Shown piece by piece: positions 50,745 through 62,937 of a stretch of 64,000 nt of DNA (its first letter is position 1; each line of letters opens with the position of its first letter). Source of the DNA: Hyphomicrobiales bacterium (GTDB taxonomy: Bacteria; Pseudomonadota; Alphaproteobacteria; Rhizobiales; Beijerinckiaceae); NCBI GenBank assembly GCA_027487245.1, contig JAIYDY010000079.1, positions 1-64,000 on the forward strand. Direction: 5' to 3'. Below the pieces are notes generated by a model, which worked only from the letters and a program-made list of their open reading frames with translations, did no database searches and had not been told where the DNA came from. Both the position numbers and the translations under genes were made by a program.

Positions 50745-52142
50745 TCACATATGAATGGCGCGCTTCTCGACAGCCAGCGCGGCTTCCTTGACAGCCTCCG
50801 ACAAAGTCGGATGAGCGTGGCAGGTGCGTGCCAGATCCTCGGATGAGCCGCCGAATTCCATCAGCACCGCACATTCATGGATCAGGTCGCCCGCGTTGGG
50901 GCCAATGATGTGAACACCCAGCACCCGGTCCGTGGCCGCATCGGCCAGCACCTTCACGAACCCGTCGGTGGCGCGCATGGCGCGGGCGCGGCCGTTGGCC
51001 GTGAAGGGGAACTTCCCGGCCTTGTAGGCAATGCCGGCAGCTTTCAGCTCTTCCTCGGTATGGCCGACGGAAGCGACCTCCGGCATCGTGTAGACCACGC
51101 CGGGGATCACATCATAGTTCACGTGGCCTGCCTTGCCGGCCAGGATCTCGGCCATGGCTACGCCCTCGTCCTCGGCCTTGTGGGCCAGCATCGGACCCTT
51201 GACCACGTCGCCGATGGCATAGATGCCGGCCACGTTGGTCTCATAGTGGTGGCCGATCGTGACCTTGCCGCGCTCCATGGCGACGCCGATCGCATCCAGC
51301 CCGAGCCCATCGGTGTTCGGCCTGCGCCCCACGGCGACCAGCACGACATCCGCATCCAGCACCGTCGCTTCGCCACCGGCCGCAGGCTCGACCGTGACCT
51401 TGGCGCCGCCCTTGCCCTGCTCGACCTTGGTGACCTTCGAGGACAGATGAAACGCCATGCCCTGCTTTTCCAGGATGCGCTGGAAGGACTTGGCCACCTC
51501 GGTGTCCATTCCCGGCAAAATCCGGTCCAGATATTCGACGACAGTGATCTTCGCACCGAGCCGGCCCCAGACTGAGCCGAGTTCCAGCCCGATCACGCCG
51601 GCACCGATGATCAGCATCCTGCCCGGCACCTTGCCAAGCTCGAGAGCGCCGGTCGAGGTCACCACGGTCTTCTCGTCGATGTTGATCCCCGGCAGGTTCG
51701 CCGGTTCGGATCCTGTAGCGATGACGATGTTCTTCGTCTCCAGCACCTGCGTTGTGCCGTCCTCGGCCTTCACCTGCACCTTGCCGGCAGCGAGAATCGT
51801 GCCGAGGCCGTGAAAGGCGTCGACCTTGTTCTTCTTGAGCAGGAAGCCGACGCCATTGACGTTGGCGTCCACCGTGTCCTGCTTGTGGGCCATCATCGCC
51901 TTCAGATCGAGCTTGGGCTTCGAAACCTGAATGCCAAGCGCCTCGAAGCCATGCCCCGCTTCCTCGAACATCTCGGACGCATGCAGCATCGCCTTCGAGG
52001 GAATGCAGCCCACGTTCAGGCAGGTTCCGCCATGGGTCTTGCGCTTTTCGACAACCGCGACCTTGAGCCCGAGCTGGGCCGCGCGGATAGCGCAGACATA
52101 GCCGCCGGGGCCGGTGCCAATGATGATCAGATCGTAGGACAT
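50745..52142 (-). CDS. lpd: dihydrolipoyl dehydrogenase (E3)
   Basis: 465 residues. The FAD motif [20 protein letters not shown] (6-25) is followed by the redox disulfide [17 protein letters not shown] (about 38-54). NAD motif [20 protein letters not shown] (about 175) and the C-terminal [15 protein letters not shown] with the catalytic His complete the enzyme. It reoxidises lipoyl groups of the 2-oxoglutarate dehydrogenase complex. It is the last gene of the mdh-suc operon, 55 bp after sucB. Confidence 0.97.
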   Translation of the reverse strand: MSYDLIIIGTGPGGYVCAIRAAQLGLKVAVVEKRKTHGGTCLNVGCIPSKAMLHASEMFEEAGHGFEALGIQVSKPKLDLKAMMAHKQDTVDANVNGVGFLLKKNKVDAFHGLGTILAAGKVQVKAEDGTTQVLETKNIVIATGSEPANLPGINIDEKTVVTSTGALELGKVPGRMLIIGAGVIGLELGSVWGRLGAKITVVEYLDRILPGMDTEVAKSFQRILEKQGMAFHLSSKVTKVEQGKGGAKVTVEPAAGGEATVLDADVVLVAVGRRPNTDGLGLDAIGVAMERGKVTIGHHYETNVAGIYAIGDVVKGPMLAHKAEDEGVAMAEILAGKAGHVNYDVIPGVVYTMPEVASVGHTEEELKAAGIAYKAGKFPFTANGRARAMRATDGFVKVLADAATDRVLGVHIIGPNAGDLIHECAVLMEFGGSSEDLARTCHAHPTLSEAVKEAALAVEKRAIHM

Positions 52143-52197
52143 GCCTGGAACTCCGCAGACGTCAGATGGGATTGGCGCGGCGCGCGCGTTCGCCGCT

Positions 52198-53430
52198 TCA
52201 CAGATCCATCACCAGCCGCGCCGGGTCCTCGAGGCTTTCCTTGACGCGCACGAGGAACGTCACGGCTTCCTTGCCGTCGATGATGCGGTGGTCGTAGCTC
52301 AGCGCCAGATACATCATCGGGCGGATCACGATCTGCCCGCCGACGACCACGGGCCGCTCCTGGATCTTGTGCATGCCGAGAATGGCCGACTGCGGCGCAT
52401 TCAGGATCGGTGTCGACATCAGCGAGCCGTAGACCCCGCCATTGGAGATGGTGAAGGTGCCGCCCTGCATCTCGTCGATGCGCAGCGCGCCATCGCGGGC
52501 ACGCTTGCCGAAATCGGCGATAGTCTTTTCGACACCGGCGATGCCGAGCTGGTCGGCCTCCCGCACCACGGGCACGACCAGGCCCTTCTCGGTGCCGACG
52601 GCCACGCCGATGTGGTAGTAGTTCTTGTAGATGATGTCGGTGCCGTCGATCTCGCCGTTGACCGCCGGCAGTTCCTTCAGGGCCTGTACGCAGGCCTTCA
52701 CGAAGAAGCCCATGAAGCCGAGCTTCACGCCGTGCTTCTTCTCGAACAAATCCTTGTACTGGTTGCGCAGCGCCATGACCGGGCCCATGTCGACCTCGTT
52801 GAACGTGGTCAGCATGGCGGCGTTGGACTGGGCCTCCTTCAGCCGGCGCGCGATGGTCTGGCGCAGCTTGGTCATCTTCACGCGCTCTTCACGAGAGGCG
52901 TCATCCACCGCAACAGGCGCGCGCACCACGATGGGCGCTGGCGCTGCCGGGGCTGCAACACCAGGGCCGGCGGCGATCGCAGCCAGCATGTCGCCCTTGG
53001 TGACGCGGCCATCCTTGCCGGACGCGGCCACGGCCGCCGGATTGATGCCGCTCTCGGCAGCAAGGCGCGACACGGCAGGGCCTGAATCGGCGGCCTTGGC
53101 CGCCGCCGGCTGCGCAGGAGCAGAAACCGGTGCAGGCGCTGCGGCCTTGGCAGGCTCCGCTTTCGGGGTGGAAGCGGGGGCAGCGGCAGCGCCGCCCGCC
53201 GTGATCATGCCAAGCAGGGCTGCAACACCGACGGTCTCGCCTTCCTTGGCCACGATCTCGCCGAGGACACCGGCCGCAGGCGCGTTGACTTCGAGCGTCA
53301 CCTTGTCGGTTTCGAGTTCGACAAGCGGCTCATCGGCCTTGATGGCGTCGCCGGGCTTCTTGAACCACTTGCCGATCGTGGCCTCGGTGACCGATTCGCC
53401 GAGCGTGGGTACGCGGATTTCAGTGGCCAT
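52198..53430 (-). CDS. sucB: 2-oxoglutarate dehydrogenase E2, dihydrolipoyl succinyltransferase
   Basis: 410 residues. A single lipoyl domain (1-75, lipoylated Lys in [15 protein letters not shown]) is followed by an Ala/Pro linker and a peripheral subunit-binding domain ([29 protein letters not shown], about 121-150). The catalytic domain comes next, with [27 protein letters not shown] carrying the His/Asp pair. It transfers succinyl to CoA. Starts 40 bp after sucA. Confidence 0.97.
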   Translation of the reverse strand: MATEIRVPTLGESVTEATIGKWFKKPGDAIKADEPLVELETDKVTLEVNAPAAGVLGEIVAKEGETVGVAALLGMITAGGAAAAPASTPKAEPAKAAAPAPVSAPAQPAAAKAADSGPAVSRLAAESGINPAAVAASGKDGRVTKGDMLAAIAAGPGVAAPAAPAPIVVRAPVAVDDASREERVKMTKLRQTIARRLKEAQSNAAMLTTFNEVDMGPVMALRNQYKDLFEKKHGVKLGFMGFFVKACVQALKELPAVNGEIDGTDIIYKNYYHIGVAVGTEKGLVVPVVREADQLGIAGVEKTIADFGKRARDGALRIDEMQGGTFTISNGGVYGSLMSTPILNAPQSAILGMHKIQERPVVVGGQIVIRPMMYLALSYDHRIIDGKEAVTFLVRVKESLEDPARLVMDL

Positions 53431-53470
53431 GTCAGTGAGCCTTCGTTTCTGTGTGCGTCAGGAAAAAGGA

Positions 53471-56431
53471 TCAGGCCGCGAAGGCCTCATCGAGGAATGC
53501 CTTGAGCTGGACCAGATGCTTGGACATCAGGCCCGTGGCCGTGGCCGCCGATGCCGGGCGTCCGACATAGCGCGCGCGCTTGGCCTTGGCCCCGCAGTGG
53601 CCGAGCACCCATTCCAGATAGGGCTCGACAAAGCTCCACGAACCCATGTTCTTGGGCTCTTCCTGGCACCAGACGATGTCGGCACCCTTGAAGCGCGCCA
53701 GTTCGTTCGCCAGCGACTTCAGCGGGAACGGATAAAGCTGCTCGACACGCAGCAGGTAGACATCATCGATGCCGCGCTTCTCGCGGTCCTCGTAAAGATC
53801 GTAGTAGACCTTCCCGCTGCACAGCACGACGCGCCGGATCTTGGCATCCTTGGCGAGCTTGATGGCCTCGCCCTTTCTGGTCTCGGCATCGTCGCGCAGC
53901 ACCCGGTGGAAGGTCGAGCCTTCGGCCAGATCGGCCAGATCCGACACGCAGCGCTTGTGCCGGAGCAGCGACTTGGGCGTCATCAGCACCAGCGGCTTGC
54001 GGAACTCGCGCTTGAGCTGGCGACGCAGGATGTGGAAGTAGTTGGCCGGCGTCGAGCAGTTCGCCACCTGCATGTTGTCTTCGGCGCACATCTGCAGGAA
54101 GCGCTCCAGACGGGCGGAGGAATGCTCCGGCCCCTGGCCTTCATAGCCGTGGGGCAGCAGGCAGACGAGGCCCGACATGCGCAGCCACTTGCGTTCGCCT
54201 GACGAGATGAACTGGTCGAACAGCACCTGTGCGCCGTTGGCAAAGTCGCCGAACTGCGCTTCCCAGCACACCAGCGCGTTGGGTTCCGACAGCGAATAAC
54301 CATACTCGAAGCCCAGAACGGCCTCTTCCGACAGCATCGAGTTGATGACCTCGTAGCGCGGCTGGCCCTCGCGGATATGGTTGAACGAGGTGTGGCGGCC
54401 TTCGGTTTCCTGGTCGATCAGCACCGAGTGGCGGCTGGAGAAGGTGCCGCGCTCGCAATCCTGGCCTGACAGGCGCACCGGGTGACCGTCCAGCAGCAGC
54501 GAGCAGAACGCCAGCGCCTCGCCGGTTGCCCAGTCGATGCCCTCGCCAGTCTCGACCGCCTTCTTGCGGTTGTCGAGGAAGCGCTGGATCGTCTTGTGCA
54601 CGCTGAACCCGGCCGGAACGGCAGTGATCTTCTCGCCGATCTCGCGCAGCACCACGGCCGGCACGCCGGTCGCACCGGAGCGGGGATCGTCGGCATCTTC
54701 CTTGATCGCCTTGAGGCCAGCCCACTTGCCGTCAAGCCAATCGGCCTTGTTCGGCTTGTAGCCGAGCGCAGACTCGAACTCGGCTTCGAGCCGGTTCTTC
54801 CAGTCTGCCTTCATGGCGTCGATTTCAGCTTCGGTGACGGTGCCTTCGGCCACCAGCTTGGCGCCATAAAGCTCCAGCGTCGACTTGTGGCCCCGGATCT
54901 TCTTGTACATCAGCGGCTGGGTGAAGCCCGGCTCGTCGCCCTCGTTGTGCCCGAAGCGGCGATAGCACCACATGTCGATGACAACCGGCTTGTGGAACTT
55001 CTGGCGGAACTCGGTCGCCACCTTGGCGGCGAACACCACCGCTTCCGGGTCATCACCGTTGACGTGGAAGATCGGTGCTTCCACCATCTTCGCCACATCG
55101 GACGGATAGGGCGAGGAGCGTGAATAGCGCGGATAGGTGGTGAAACCGATCTGGTTGTTGATGATGAAATGGATCGAGCCGCCGGTGCGGTGACCTTTCA
55201 GCCCCGACAGACCGAGGCACTCGGCCACCACGCCCTGGCCAGCAAAGGCGGCGTCGCCGTGGATCAGGAGCGGCATGACCTTGGTGCGCTCCACCACATC
55301 GGCCAGCTGGTCCTGCTTGGCGCGGACCTTGCCGAGCACGACCGGATCGACGATTTCCAGATGCGACGGGTTGGGCGTCAGCGACAGGTGCACCTTGTTG
55401 CCATCGAACTCGCGGTCCGACGAGGCCCCGAGGTGATACTTCACGTCGCCCGAGCCTTCCACATCATCGGGCGCAGCGGAGCCGCCCTTGAACTCGTGGA
55501 ACAGCGCGCGGTGCGGCTTGCTCATCACCTGGGTCAGCACGTTGAGGCGGCCGCGATGGGCCATGCCGAGGACGATGTCCTTCACGCCGAGGTTGCCGCC
55601 ACGCTTGATGATCTGCTCGAGCGCCGGGATCAGCGATTCGCCGCCATCGAGGCCGAAACGCTTGGTGCCGGTATACTTGAGGTCGATGAACTTCTCGAAG
55701 CCCTCCGCCTCGACCAGCTTGTTGAGGATGGCGCGCTTGCCCTCGCGGGTGAAGGCGATTTCCTTGTCCGGGCCTTCGATGCGCTCCTGGATCCAGCCTT
55801 TCTGGGCCGGATCGGTGATGTGCATGAACTCGACGCCCATGGTCTGGCAATAGGTGCGGTCGAGCACCGCAATCATCTCGCGGATGGTTGCGAACTCCAT
55901 GCCGAGCACATGGTCGATGAAGATCTTGCGGTCCATGTCGGCGGCAGTGAAGCCATAGGATGCCGGATCCAGCTCTTCGTTGGCCTTCTTGGCCTCGATG
56001 CCGAGAGGATCGAGCTGGGCATGCAGATGGCCGCGCATGCGGTAGGCGCGGATCAGCATCAGGGCGCGCACCGAATCGCGCGTCGCCTGCTGCACGTCGG
56101 CCTGGCTGAGTTCGACGCCCTTGGTCTGCGCCTTGCCCTTGAGCTTGTCGCCAACATTCTTCTCGACCTGGGCCCAATTGCCATCCAGCGCCGAAATCAG
56201 GTCGCCGTTGGCATGGATCGGCCAGTTCGGGCGCTGCCACGAAGCGCCGCCGGACGCGGTGGTGGCGTCCTTCGCATCGTCCTTCAGCGCACCGAAGAAA
56301 GCCTGCCAGTCCGCATCGACCGAGGCCGGATTGGCCTGGTAGCGCGCAAAAAGATCCTCGATGTAGCCGGCATTGGCCCCGTAGAGGAACGAAGTCTGGG
56401 CAAAAACGTCGTTGGCGTCCTGGCGTCCCAT
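53471..56431 (-). CDS. sucA: 2-oxoglutarate dehydrogenase E1
   Basis: 986 residues from MGRQDANDVFAQTSFLYGAN; CCGGAGA SD lies 7 bp upstream, immediately after the cupin stop. Thiamine-diphosphate enzyme; the N-terminal E2-binding helix, VLGMAHRGRLNVLTQVMSKP (about 295), DAAFAGQGVVAECLGLSGL, the ThDP region HVNGDDPEAV, and HSSARLERFLQMCAEDNMQV (about 790) match. It decarboxylates 2-oxoglutarate. Length is normal. A 14-bp gap separates it from the upstream cupin gene, which it follows in the operon. Confidence 0.97.
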   Translation of the reverse strand: MGRQDANDVFAQTSFLYGANAGYIEDLFARYQANPASVDADWQAFFGALKDDAKDATTASGGASWQRPNWPIHANGDLISALDGNWAQVEKNVGDKLKGKAQTKGVELSQADVQQATRDSVRALMLIRAYRMRGHLHAQLDPLGIEAKKANEELDPASYGFTAADMDRKIFIDHVLGMEFATIREMIAVLDRTYCQTMGVEFMHITDPAQKGWIQERIEGPDKEIAFTREGKRAILNKLVEAEGFEKFIDLKYTGTKRFGLDGGESLIPALEQIIKRGGNLGVKDIVLGMAHRGRLNVLTQVMSKPHRALFHEFKGGSAAPDDVEGSGDVKYHLGASSDREFDGNKVHLSLTPNPSHLEIVDPVVLGKVRAKQDQLADVVERTKVMPLLIHGDAAFAGQGVVAECLGLSGLKGHRTGGSIHFIINNQIGFTTYPRYSRSSPYPSDVAKMVEAPIFHVNGDDPEAVVFAAKVATEFRQKFHKPVVIDMWCYRRFGHNEGDEPGFTQPLMYKKIRGHKSTLELYGAKLVAEGTVTEAEIDAMKADWKNRLEAEFESALGYKPNKADWLDGKWAGLKAIKEDADDPRSGATGVPAVVLREIGEKITAVPAGFSVHKTIQRFLDNRKKAVETGEGIDWATGEALAFCSLLLDGHPVRLSGQDCERGTFSSRHSVLIDQETEGRHTSFNHIREGQPRYEVINSMLSEEAVLGFEYGYSLSEPNALVCWEAQFGDFANGAQVLFDQFISSGERKWLRMSGLVCLLPHGYEGQGPEHSSARLERFLQMCAEDNMQVANCSTPANYFHILRRQLKREFRKPLVLMTPKSLLRHKRCVSDLADLAEGSTFHRVLRDDAETRKGEAIKLAKDAKIRRVVLCSGKVYYDLYEDREKRGIDDVYLLRVEQLYPFPLKSLANELARFKGADIVWCQEEPKNMGSWSFVEPYLEWVLGHCGAKAKRARYVGRPASAATATGLMSKHLVQLKAFLDEAFAA

Positions 56432-56445
56432 TGGATGTCTCCGGA

Positions 56446-56787
56446 TCAATCCACGATGAACAGTCTCGCGCCGCTGATGCTGCGCGAACGATGGGGCTCC
56501 GCCCCGTCTGCGACCTGGTAGCTTTGGCCAGCGGACAGCGTGTAGACCCGTCCGTCGGCAAGTGTCGTTTCAATGTCTCCGCTCATGCAGAACAGGACAT
56601 GCCCTTTCTGGCACCAGTGGTCGGAGACATAGCCCGGCGAATAGTCCACCATCCGCACCCTGATCTTGTTGTCTTCAGGGCCGAACGTCTGCGTTCGCCA
56701 TAGCGCCACCCCTTCATCACCGGAGTGCTGGGTCGGCTCGATGCTGGCCCAGTCCGTTGTCACGAAAGCAATGTCGCTGATCTTCAC
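56446..56787 (-). CDS. DHCW-motif cupin-fold protein
   Basis: 113 residues, a single small cupin barrel. The hallmark DHWCQKGHVLFCMSGDIETT (about residues 56-75) is the form I recall for the DHCW-motif cupin family, and SAGQSYQVADGAEPHRSRS supplies the second cupin motif. Function of the family is not established. It lies 13 bp after sucD and 14 bp before sucA, so it must be co-transcribed with the TCA-cycle operon; a link to 2-oxoglutarate metabolism or metal supply is speculative. Confidence 0.85.
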   Translation of the reverse strand: MKISDIAFVTTDWASIEPTQHSGDEGVALWRTQTFGPEDNKIRVRMVDYSPGYVSDHWCQKGHVLFCMSGDIETTLADGRVYTLSAGQSYQVADGAEPHRSRSISGARLFIVD

Positions 56788-56800
56788 GGCAGCAAGCCTC

Positions 56801-57685
56801 TCAGCCCTTCAGCACGTCGACCAAGGTCTTTCCAAGGCGTGCCGGCGAGGGCGACACCTTGATGCCGGCGCTTTCCATGGCTGCGATCTTGTCTTCCGCG
56901 CCACCCTTGCCACCGGCGATGATGGCACCGGCATGGCCCATGCGGCGGCCTGGAGGGGCCGTGCGGCCCGCAATGAAGCCAACCATCGGCTTGCTCCGGC
57001 CACGCTTGGCCTCGTCCTTGATGAACTGGGCGGCGTCCTCCTCGGCCGAGCCGCCGATTTCGCCGATCATGATGATCGAGGTCGTGTGCGGATCGGCCAG
57101 GAACATCTCCAGCATGTCGATGAACTCGGTGCCCTTGACCGGATCGCCGCCGATGCCAACCGCCGTGGTCTGGCCAAGGCCTTCGCGCGTCGTCTGGAAC
57201 ACGGCCTCATAGGTCAGCGTGCCGGAGCGCGAGACGATGCCGACCGAGCCGGGCTTGAAGATGTTGGCCGGCATGATGCCGATCTTGCTTTCGCCGGCGG
57301 TGACGATGCCAGGGCAGTTTGGTCCGATCAGCCGCGTCTTCGAGCCGATCAGGGCGCGCTTGACCTTGATCATATCGGTGACCGGGATGCCTTCCGTGAT
57401 GCAGACCGCGAGCGGCACTTCCGCATCGATCGCTTCCAGGATCGAGTCGGCAGCGCCCGCCGGCGGCACGTAGATCACGGTCGCCGTCGCGCCGGTGGCG
57501 CTGACAGCCTCGGCCACCGTATCGAAGACCGGCAGCCCGAGATGGACCGAACCGCCCTTGCCCGGAGAGACGCCGCCGGTCATCACGGTGCCATAGGCAA
57601 TCGCCTGCTCGGAATGGAAGGTGCCATTCTTGCCGGTGAAGCCCTGGCAAATGACCTTGGTGTTCTTGTCGATGAGGATGGACAT
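56801..57685 (-). CDS. sucD: succinyl-CoA synthetase, alpha subunit
   Basis: 294 residues starting [21 protein letters not shown]. CoA-binding Rossmann part, then [21 protein letters not shown] and the phospho-histidine in [14 protein letters not shown] (about 245). Together with SucC it makes succinate and a nucleoside triphosphate. The ATG directly follows the stop of the small membrane protein gene with no gap. Confidence 0.97.
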   Translation of the reverse strand: MSILIDKNTKVICQGFTGKNGTFHSEQAIAYGTVMTGGVSPGKGGSVHLGLPVFDTVAEAVSATGATATVIYVPPAGAADSILEAIDAEVPLAVCITEGIPVTDMIKVKRALIGSKTRLIGPNCPGIVTAGESKIGIMPANIFKPGSVGIVSRSGTLTYEAVFQTTREGLGQTTAVGIGGDPVKGTEFIDMLEMFLADPHTTSIIMIGEIGGSAEEDAAQFIKDEAKRGRSKPMVGFIAGRTAPPGRRMGHAGAIIAGGKGGAEDKIAAMESAGIKVSPSPARLGKTLVDVLKG

Positions 57686-58000
57686 CTATGTCTCGTCTCT
57701 TTCTGATGTGTTCCTAGATTTCCTTGTCATCAGCCAAATGACCAATAACAAAGATGACCAAAAAACGAATACTATTGCAGCAGGTCCAATCGTGAAGACA
57801 AAAGCCAGACCACGTCCACCTAGATCGCCAAATTCCTGAAAAAATCCAGTTTTATCTAGCGCATATAAGCCAAATGCAAATATAGCTACCGATCCAACAA
57901 GCCATATTCCCAAAAGCGGAGCAAAGATTTTCTTTAGCAGCAGGAACGCGATACATGCGCCAATAAGCCCAAGAATTGAATGCTCAATGACGCTTTGCAA
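57686..58000 (-). CDS. small AT-rich integral membrane protein inside the suc operon
   Basis: 104 residues with a TTG start 5 bp after the sucC stop and its own TAG touching the sucD ATG. Three hydrophobic helices are visible: about residues 10-23 ([13 protein letters not shown]), 27-48 ([20 protein letters not shown]) and 68-91 ([23 protein letters not shown]), ending in charged [13 protein letters not shown]. Base composition (about 40-45% GC by eye) and codons such as ATA, AAA and TTT differ sharply from the surrounding 65% genes, suggesting recent acquisition. No family recognised. Related sucC-sucD operons normally lack any such gene. Confidence 0.7.
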   Translation of the reverse strand: MQSVIEHSILGLIGACIAFLLLKKIFAPLLGIWLVGSVAIFAFGLYALDKTGFFQEFGDLGGRGLAFVFTIGPAAIVFVFWSSLLLVIWLMTRKSRNTSERDET

Positions 58001-58005
58001 TCACT

Positions 58006-59199
<1,194 letters not shown>

Positions 59200-59217
59200 G
59201 TCGGGTTCCTCTGGAAC

Positions 59218-59307
59218 GGCAATCGTCAGTGGGCAGGAGGCAGTCGCTCAACCGTCCCGGCCGACACGTCTTGCAACGGTCGACCGCCGATTGCCGACTG
59301 TTGCAAC
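59218..59307. repeat. degenerate heptamer repeats between mdh and sucC
   Basis: Four tandem 7-mers (GGCAATC, GTCAGTG, GGCAGGA, GGCAGTC) occupy 59218-59245, and complementary-orientation units CGATTGC and CGACTGT lie at 59288-59301, allowing a long imperfect hairpin. Similar GGCAATC/GGCAGTC heptads occur as intergenic filler in related Hyphomicrobiales. Confidence 0.4.
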
Positions 59308-60618
<1,311 letters not shown>

Positions 60619-61230
60619 TCAGATAGCGCCACTGGCAAGGGCTCTCAGCATGACCTTGACGATGCCGGCCAGACGTTGATCGAACTGTGTTTGCGGGACA
60701 TCCCCTTCCAGTTCCACCGCAACCGGATGCACGAAACGGAAACATGCATCGAGCACGAAAACGGCCGCCCGATCCTTGTCGCGCGGCTCGAAACTGCCGG
60801 AGTTGATGCCTTCGTCGATGACACGGTCAAGCAGGGTCCGCACCCGCAAGCGGTGCCGTCTCGCCACCGGCCGGCGCTTCACCATGGCATCGCGGAAAGC
60901 CGCGTAGAGCGCAGGATTCTCGCCCAGACCATCGCGGTTCGCCCTTGCCAGGGCCAGGATCATGCGCTCCAGCTTGTCATCGGAAGGATCCGGGCCGTCC
61001 GCTATGTCGGTCAGGCGCGTCTCGACGGACTTGATCCAGGCATCGACTACCGCATCGATCAGGGCCTGCTTGGACGGGAAATAGCGGTAGACATTGGCGT
61101 GCGTCATGCCCGCCGCTTCCGCGATCGCCACCACGGTCAGCCGCCGCGCGCCCATGAGCTTCAGGTGCTCGGACGCCAGCGCCAGAAGGCGCATGTCGGT
61201 CGGCTCCTTGGTCTGCGGCATCAATGCCAT
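60619..61230 (-). CDS. TetR family transcriptional regulator
   Basis: 203 residues. N-terminal helix-turn-helix (LTVVAIAEAAGMTHANVYRYFPSKQALIDAVVDAW, residues 31-65) is canonical. The C-terminal ligand-binding half ends FDQRLAGIVKVMLRAL. Its ATG overlaps the zapE stop (TGATG), so it is translationally coupled to zapE; ligand and targets are unknown. It separates zapE from mdh, which lie closer in many relatives. Confidence 0.93.
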   Translation of the reverse strand: MALMPQTKEPTDMRLLALASEHLKLMGARRLTVVAIAEAAGMTHANVYRYFPSKQALIDAVVDAWIKSVETRLTDIADGPDPSDDKLERMILALARANRDGLGENPALYAAFRDAMVKRRPVARRHRLRVRTLLDRVIDEGINSGSFEPRDKDRAAVFVLDACFRFVHPVAVELEGDVPQTQFDQRLAGIVKVMLRALASGAI

Positions 61231-62420
61231 CAGGTCTCCACCAGCCCGGTCGAACTGCTGCTTGCCGTGGTCGCGCCGCGTCCATGCGGCAGCGTCAGGT
61301 AGTCCTCGCCGCGCATCTCGATCAGGCGCGACGCCGTGCGGTCGAACTCGAAGGCCTCGCGCCCGTGGTCGGCGTGATACAGGTGATGCGGTTCCGCCGC
61401 CGCAGAGACGATCAGCTTCACGCGATTCTCATAGAGCGTATCGATCAGGATGATGAAGCGCTTGGCCTCGTTGCGGTTCTCCGCCTGCATCAACGGCACG
61501 TTGTCCAGAACCAGCGTATGGAACTGGCGGGCCAGCGCAAGATAATCCTGCGCGCCATAGCTGCGCCCGCACAGATCCGAAAACGAGGCCCGCGCCACGC
61601 CGAAGGCAGCACGCGGCAGATCGAGGCTGTGGCCGAGCACGGTCAACATGGCCGGCGGCGCATCGACCTGCCCTGTCAGCCGCACGAAGGCCTGATCGAG
61701 CGCAGCCGTGGCCTCGCGCCCGAGTGGCTGATGGTAGACGAGAGCGCCCGCAAGCTTTTCCAGCCTGAAATCGGTGCGGGCATCCAGTTCAACCACTGCA
61801 ACCTGGCGGCCAAGCTCGGCAACGAAAGGCATGAACAGCGTGCGGTTGAGCCCGCCTTCATACAGCCGCGACGGCTCCACGTTCGACGTGGCTACCAGCG
61901 TTACACCTTCTGCGAACAGGGCATTGAACAGCCGGCCCAGGATCATCGCGTCGGCGATGTCCGTGACGGCGAACTCGTCGAAGCACAGCAGGGTCGCCTC
62001 CGCAGCGATGGCCCGTGCGGTTGGCGCGATCGGATCACCATCCTTGATCTGGCCGGCCTTCACCTGTTGCCGGAAAGCATGGATGCGCGCATGCACGTCG
62101 GCCATGAAGGTGTGAAAGTGCGCCCGCCGTTTCGTCACGTTCTTCACTCGCGTGAAGAACATGTCCATCAGCATGGTCTTGCCGCGACCAACCGAGCCCC
62201 AGATATACAAGCCCTTGATTGGAACAGGCTCAGGCCGCCCCCTGGCGAACAGCCAGCCGAGCGCCCGGCCCTTGCTGGCGAGGGCGCGCTCGCCAAGTCG
62301 CAGCGCCAGGTCTTCCAGTTGCTGCACCAGAAGGGCCTGCGCCGGATCGCGTTCGATGGCACCGGTGGCGACCAGTGCCTCATAATGGTCGATCAGGGAA
62401 ATGGCGGCGGAATTCGGCAC
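61230..62420 (-). CDS. zapE: cell division protein ZapE (AFG1-like ATPase)
   Basis: 396 residues. AAA-type ATPase: Walker A WGSVGRGKTMLMDMFF (about 72-87) and Walker B LLCFDEFAVTDIADAM (about 143-158), followed by ATSNVEPSRLYEGGLNR (sensor region) and the C-terminal RFIILIDTLYENRVKLIVSA. ZapE binds FtsZ and modulates ring dynamics in proteobacteria. Position before the mdh-suc operon is a conserved alphaproteobacterial arrangement. Confidence 0.95.
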   Translation of the reverse strand: MPNSAAISLIDHYEALVATGAIERDPAQALLVQQLEDLALRLGERALASKGRALGWLFARGRPEPVPIKGLYIWGSVGRGKTMLMDMFFTRVKNVTKRRAHFHTFMADVHARIHAFRQQVKAGQIKDGDPIAPTARAIAAEATLLCFDEFAVTDIADAMILGRLFNALFAEGVTLVATSNVEPSRLYEGGLNRTLFMPFVAELGRQVAVVELDARTDFRLEKLAGALVYHQPLGREATAALDQAFVRLTGQVDAPPAMLTVLGHSLDLPRAAFGVARASFSDLCGRSYGAQDYLALARQFHTLVLDNVPLMQAENRNEAKRFIILIDTLYENRVKLIVSAAAEPHHLYHADHGREAFEFDRTASRLIEMRGEDYLTLPHGRGATTASSSSTGLVET

Positions 62421-62499
62421 GAACAGGCCTTGCAGCGGCAGTTTCGGAGGTCAGACGCCTGATAGCGCGTGTTGCAGGCCACGACAACGCATCTGCTGG

Positions 62500-62937
62500 T
62501 CAGACCGGCTGGGTTGGCGAATCGCCGCGAAGTTGCGCCAACAAACCATGGATATCGCCCAGCACCCACAGGTCGCGCACCTTCGTGCCCTCGAACTGGA
62601 AGATCGGGGCACCAAACCACCAGACATGCCGACCGGTCGGGGCATGCCCGAACAGCGGTGCGCGATGAATGCCATGGAACCTGAGCTTGCCGCAGACCGT
62701 CTCGCCCTCCTCCACCAGTTCGAGAATGTCGGAGGTGTAGGAGCCGAGCGCGGTCGTCACCAAGTCGACGTAGCCGGCAAAGGCCTCATGGCCGACCAGA
62801 ACCGGCCCCAAAGAGCCCCGGAACGTGAAATCGGGATGGAAAATCTGCGGAATCAGACTCTTGTCCGTGTGGTCCCAGAGGCCCTTGTAGAACAGATGCA
62901 CGACCTGTTTACGCGGCGACAGCCGATCCGCGCTCAT
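62500..62937 (-). CDS. SnoaL/ester cyclase family protein
   Basis: 145 residues of the NTF2-like fold. N-terminal KQVVHLFYKGLWDHTDKSLIPQIFHPDFTFRG, central GHEAFAGYVDLVTTALGSYTSDILELVEEGETVCGKLRFHGIH and C-terminal GRHVWWFGAPIFQFEGTKVRDLWVLGDI match the polyketide-cyclase-like ester cyclases. Substrate unknown. Coupled to the preceding CMD-family gene by a 4-bp ATGA overlap. Confidence 0.85.
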   Translation of the reverse strand: MSADRLSPRKQVVHLFYKGLWDHTDKSLIPQIFHPDFTFRGSLGPVLVGHEAFAGYVDLVTTALGSYTSDILELVEEGETVCGKLRFHGIHRAPLFGHAPTGRHVWWFGAPIFQFEGTKVRDLWVLGDIHGLLAQLRGDSPTQPV

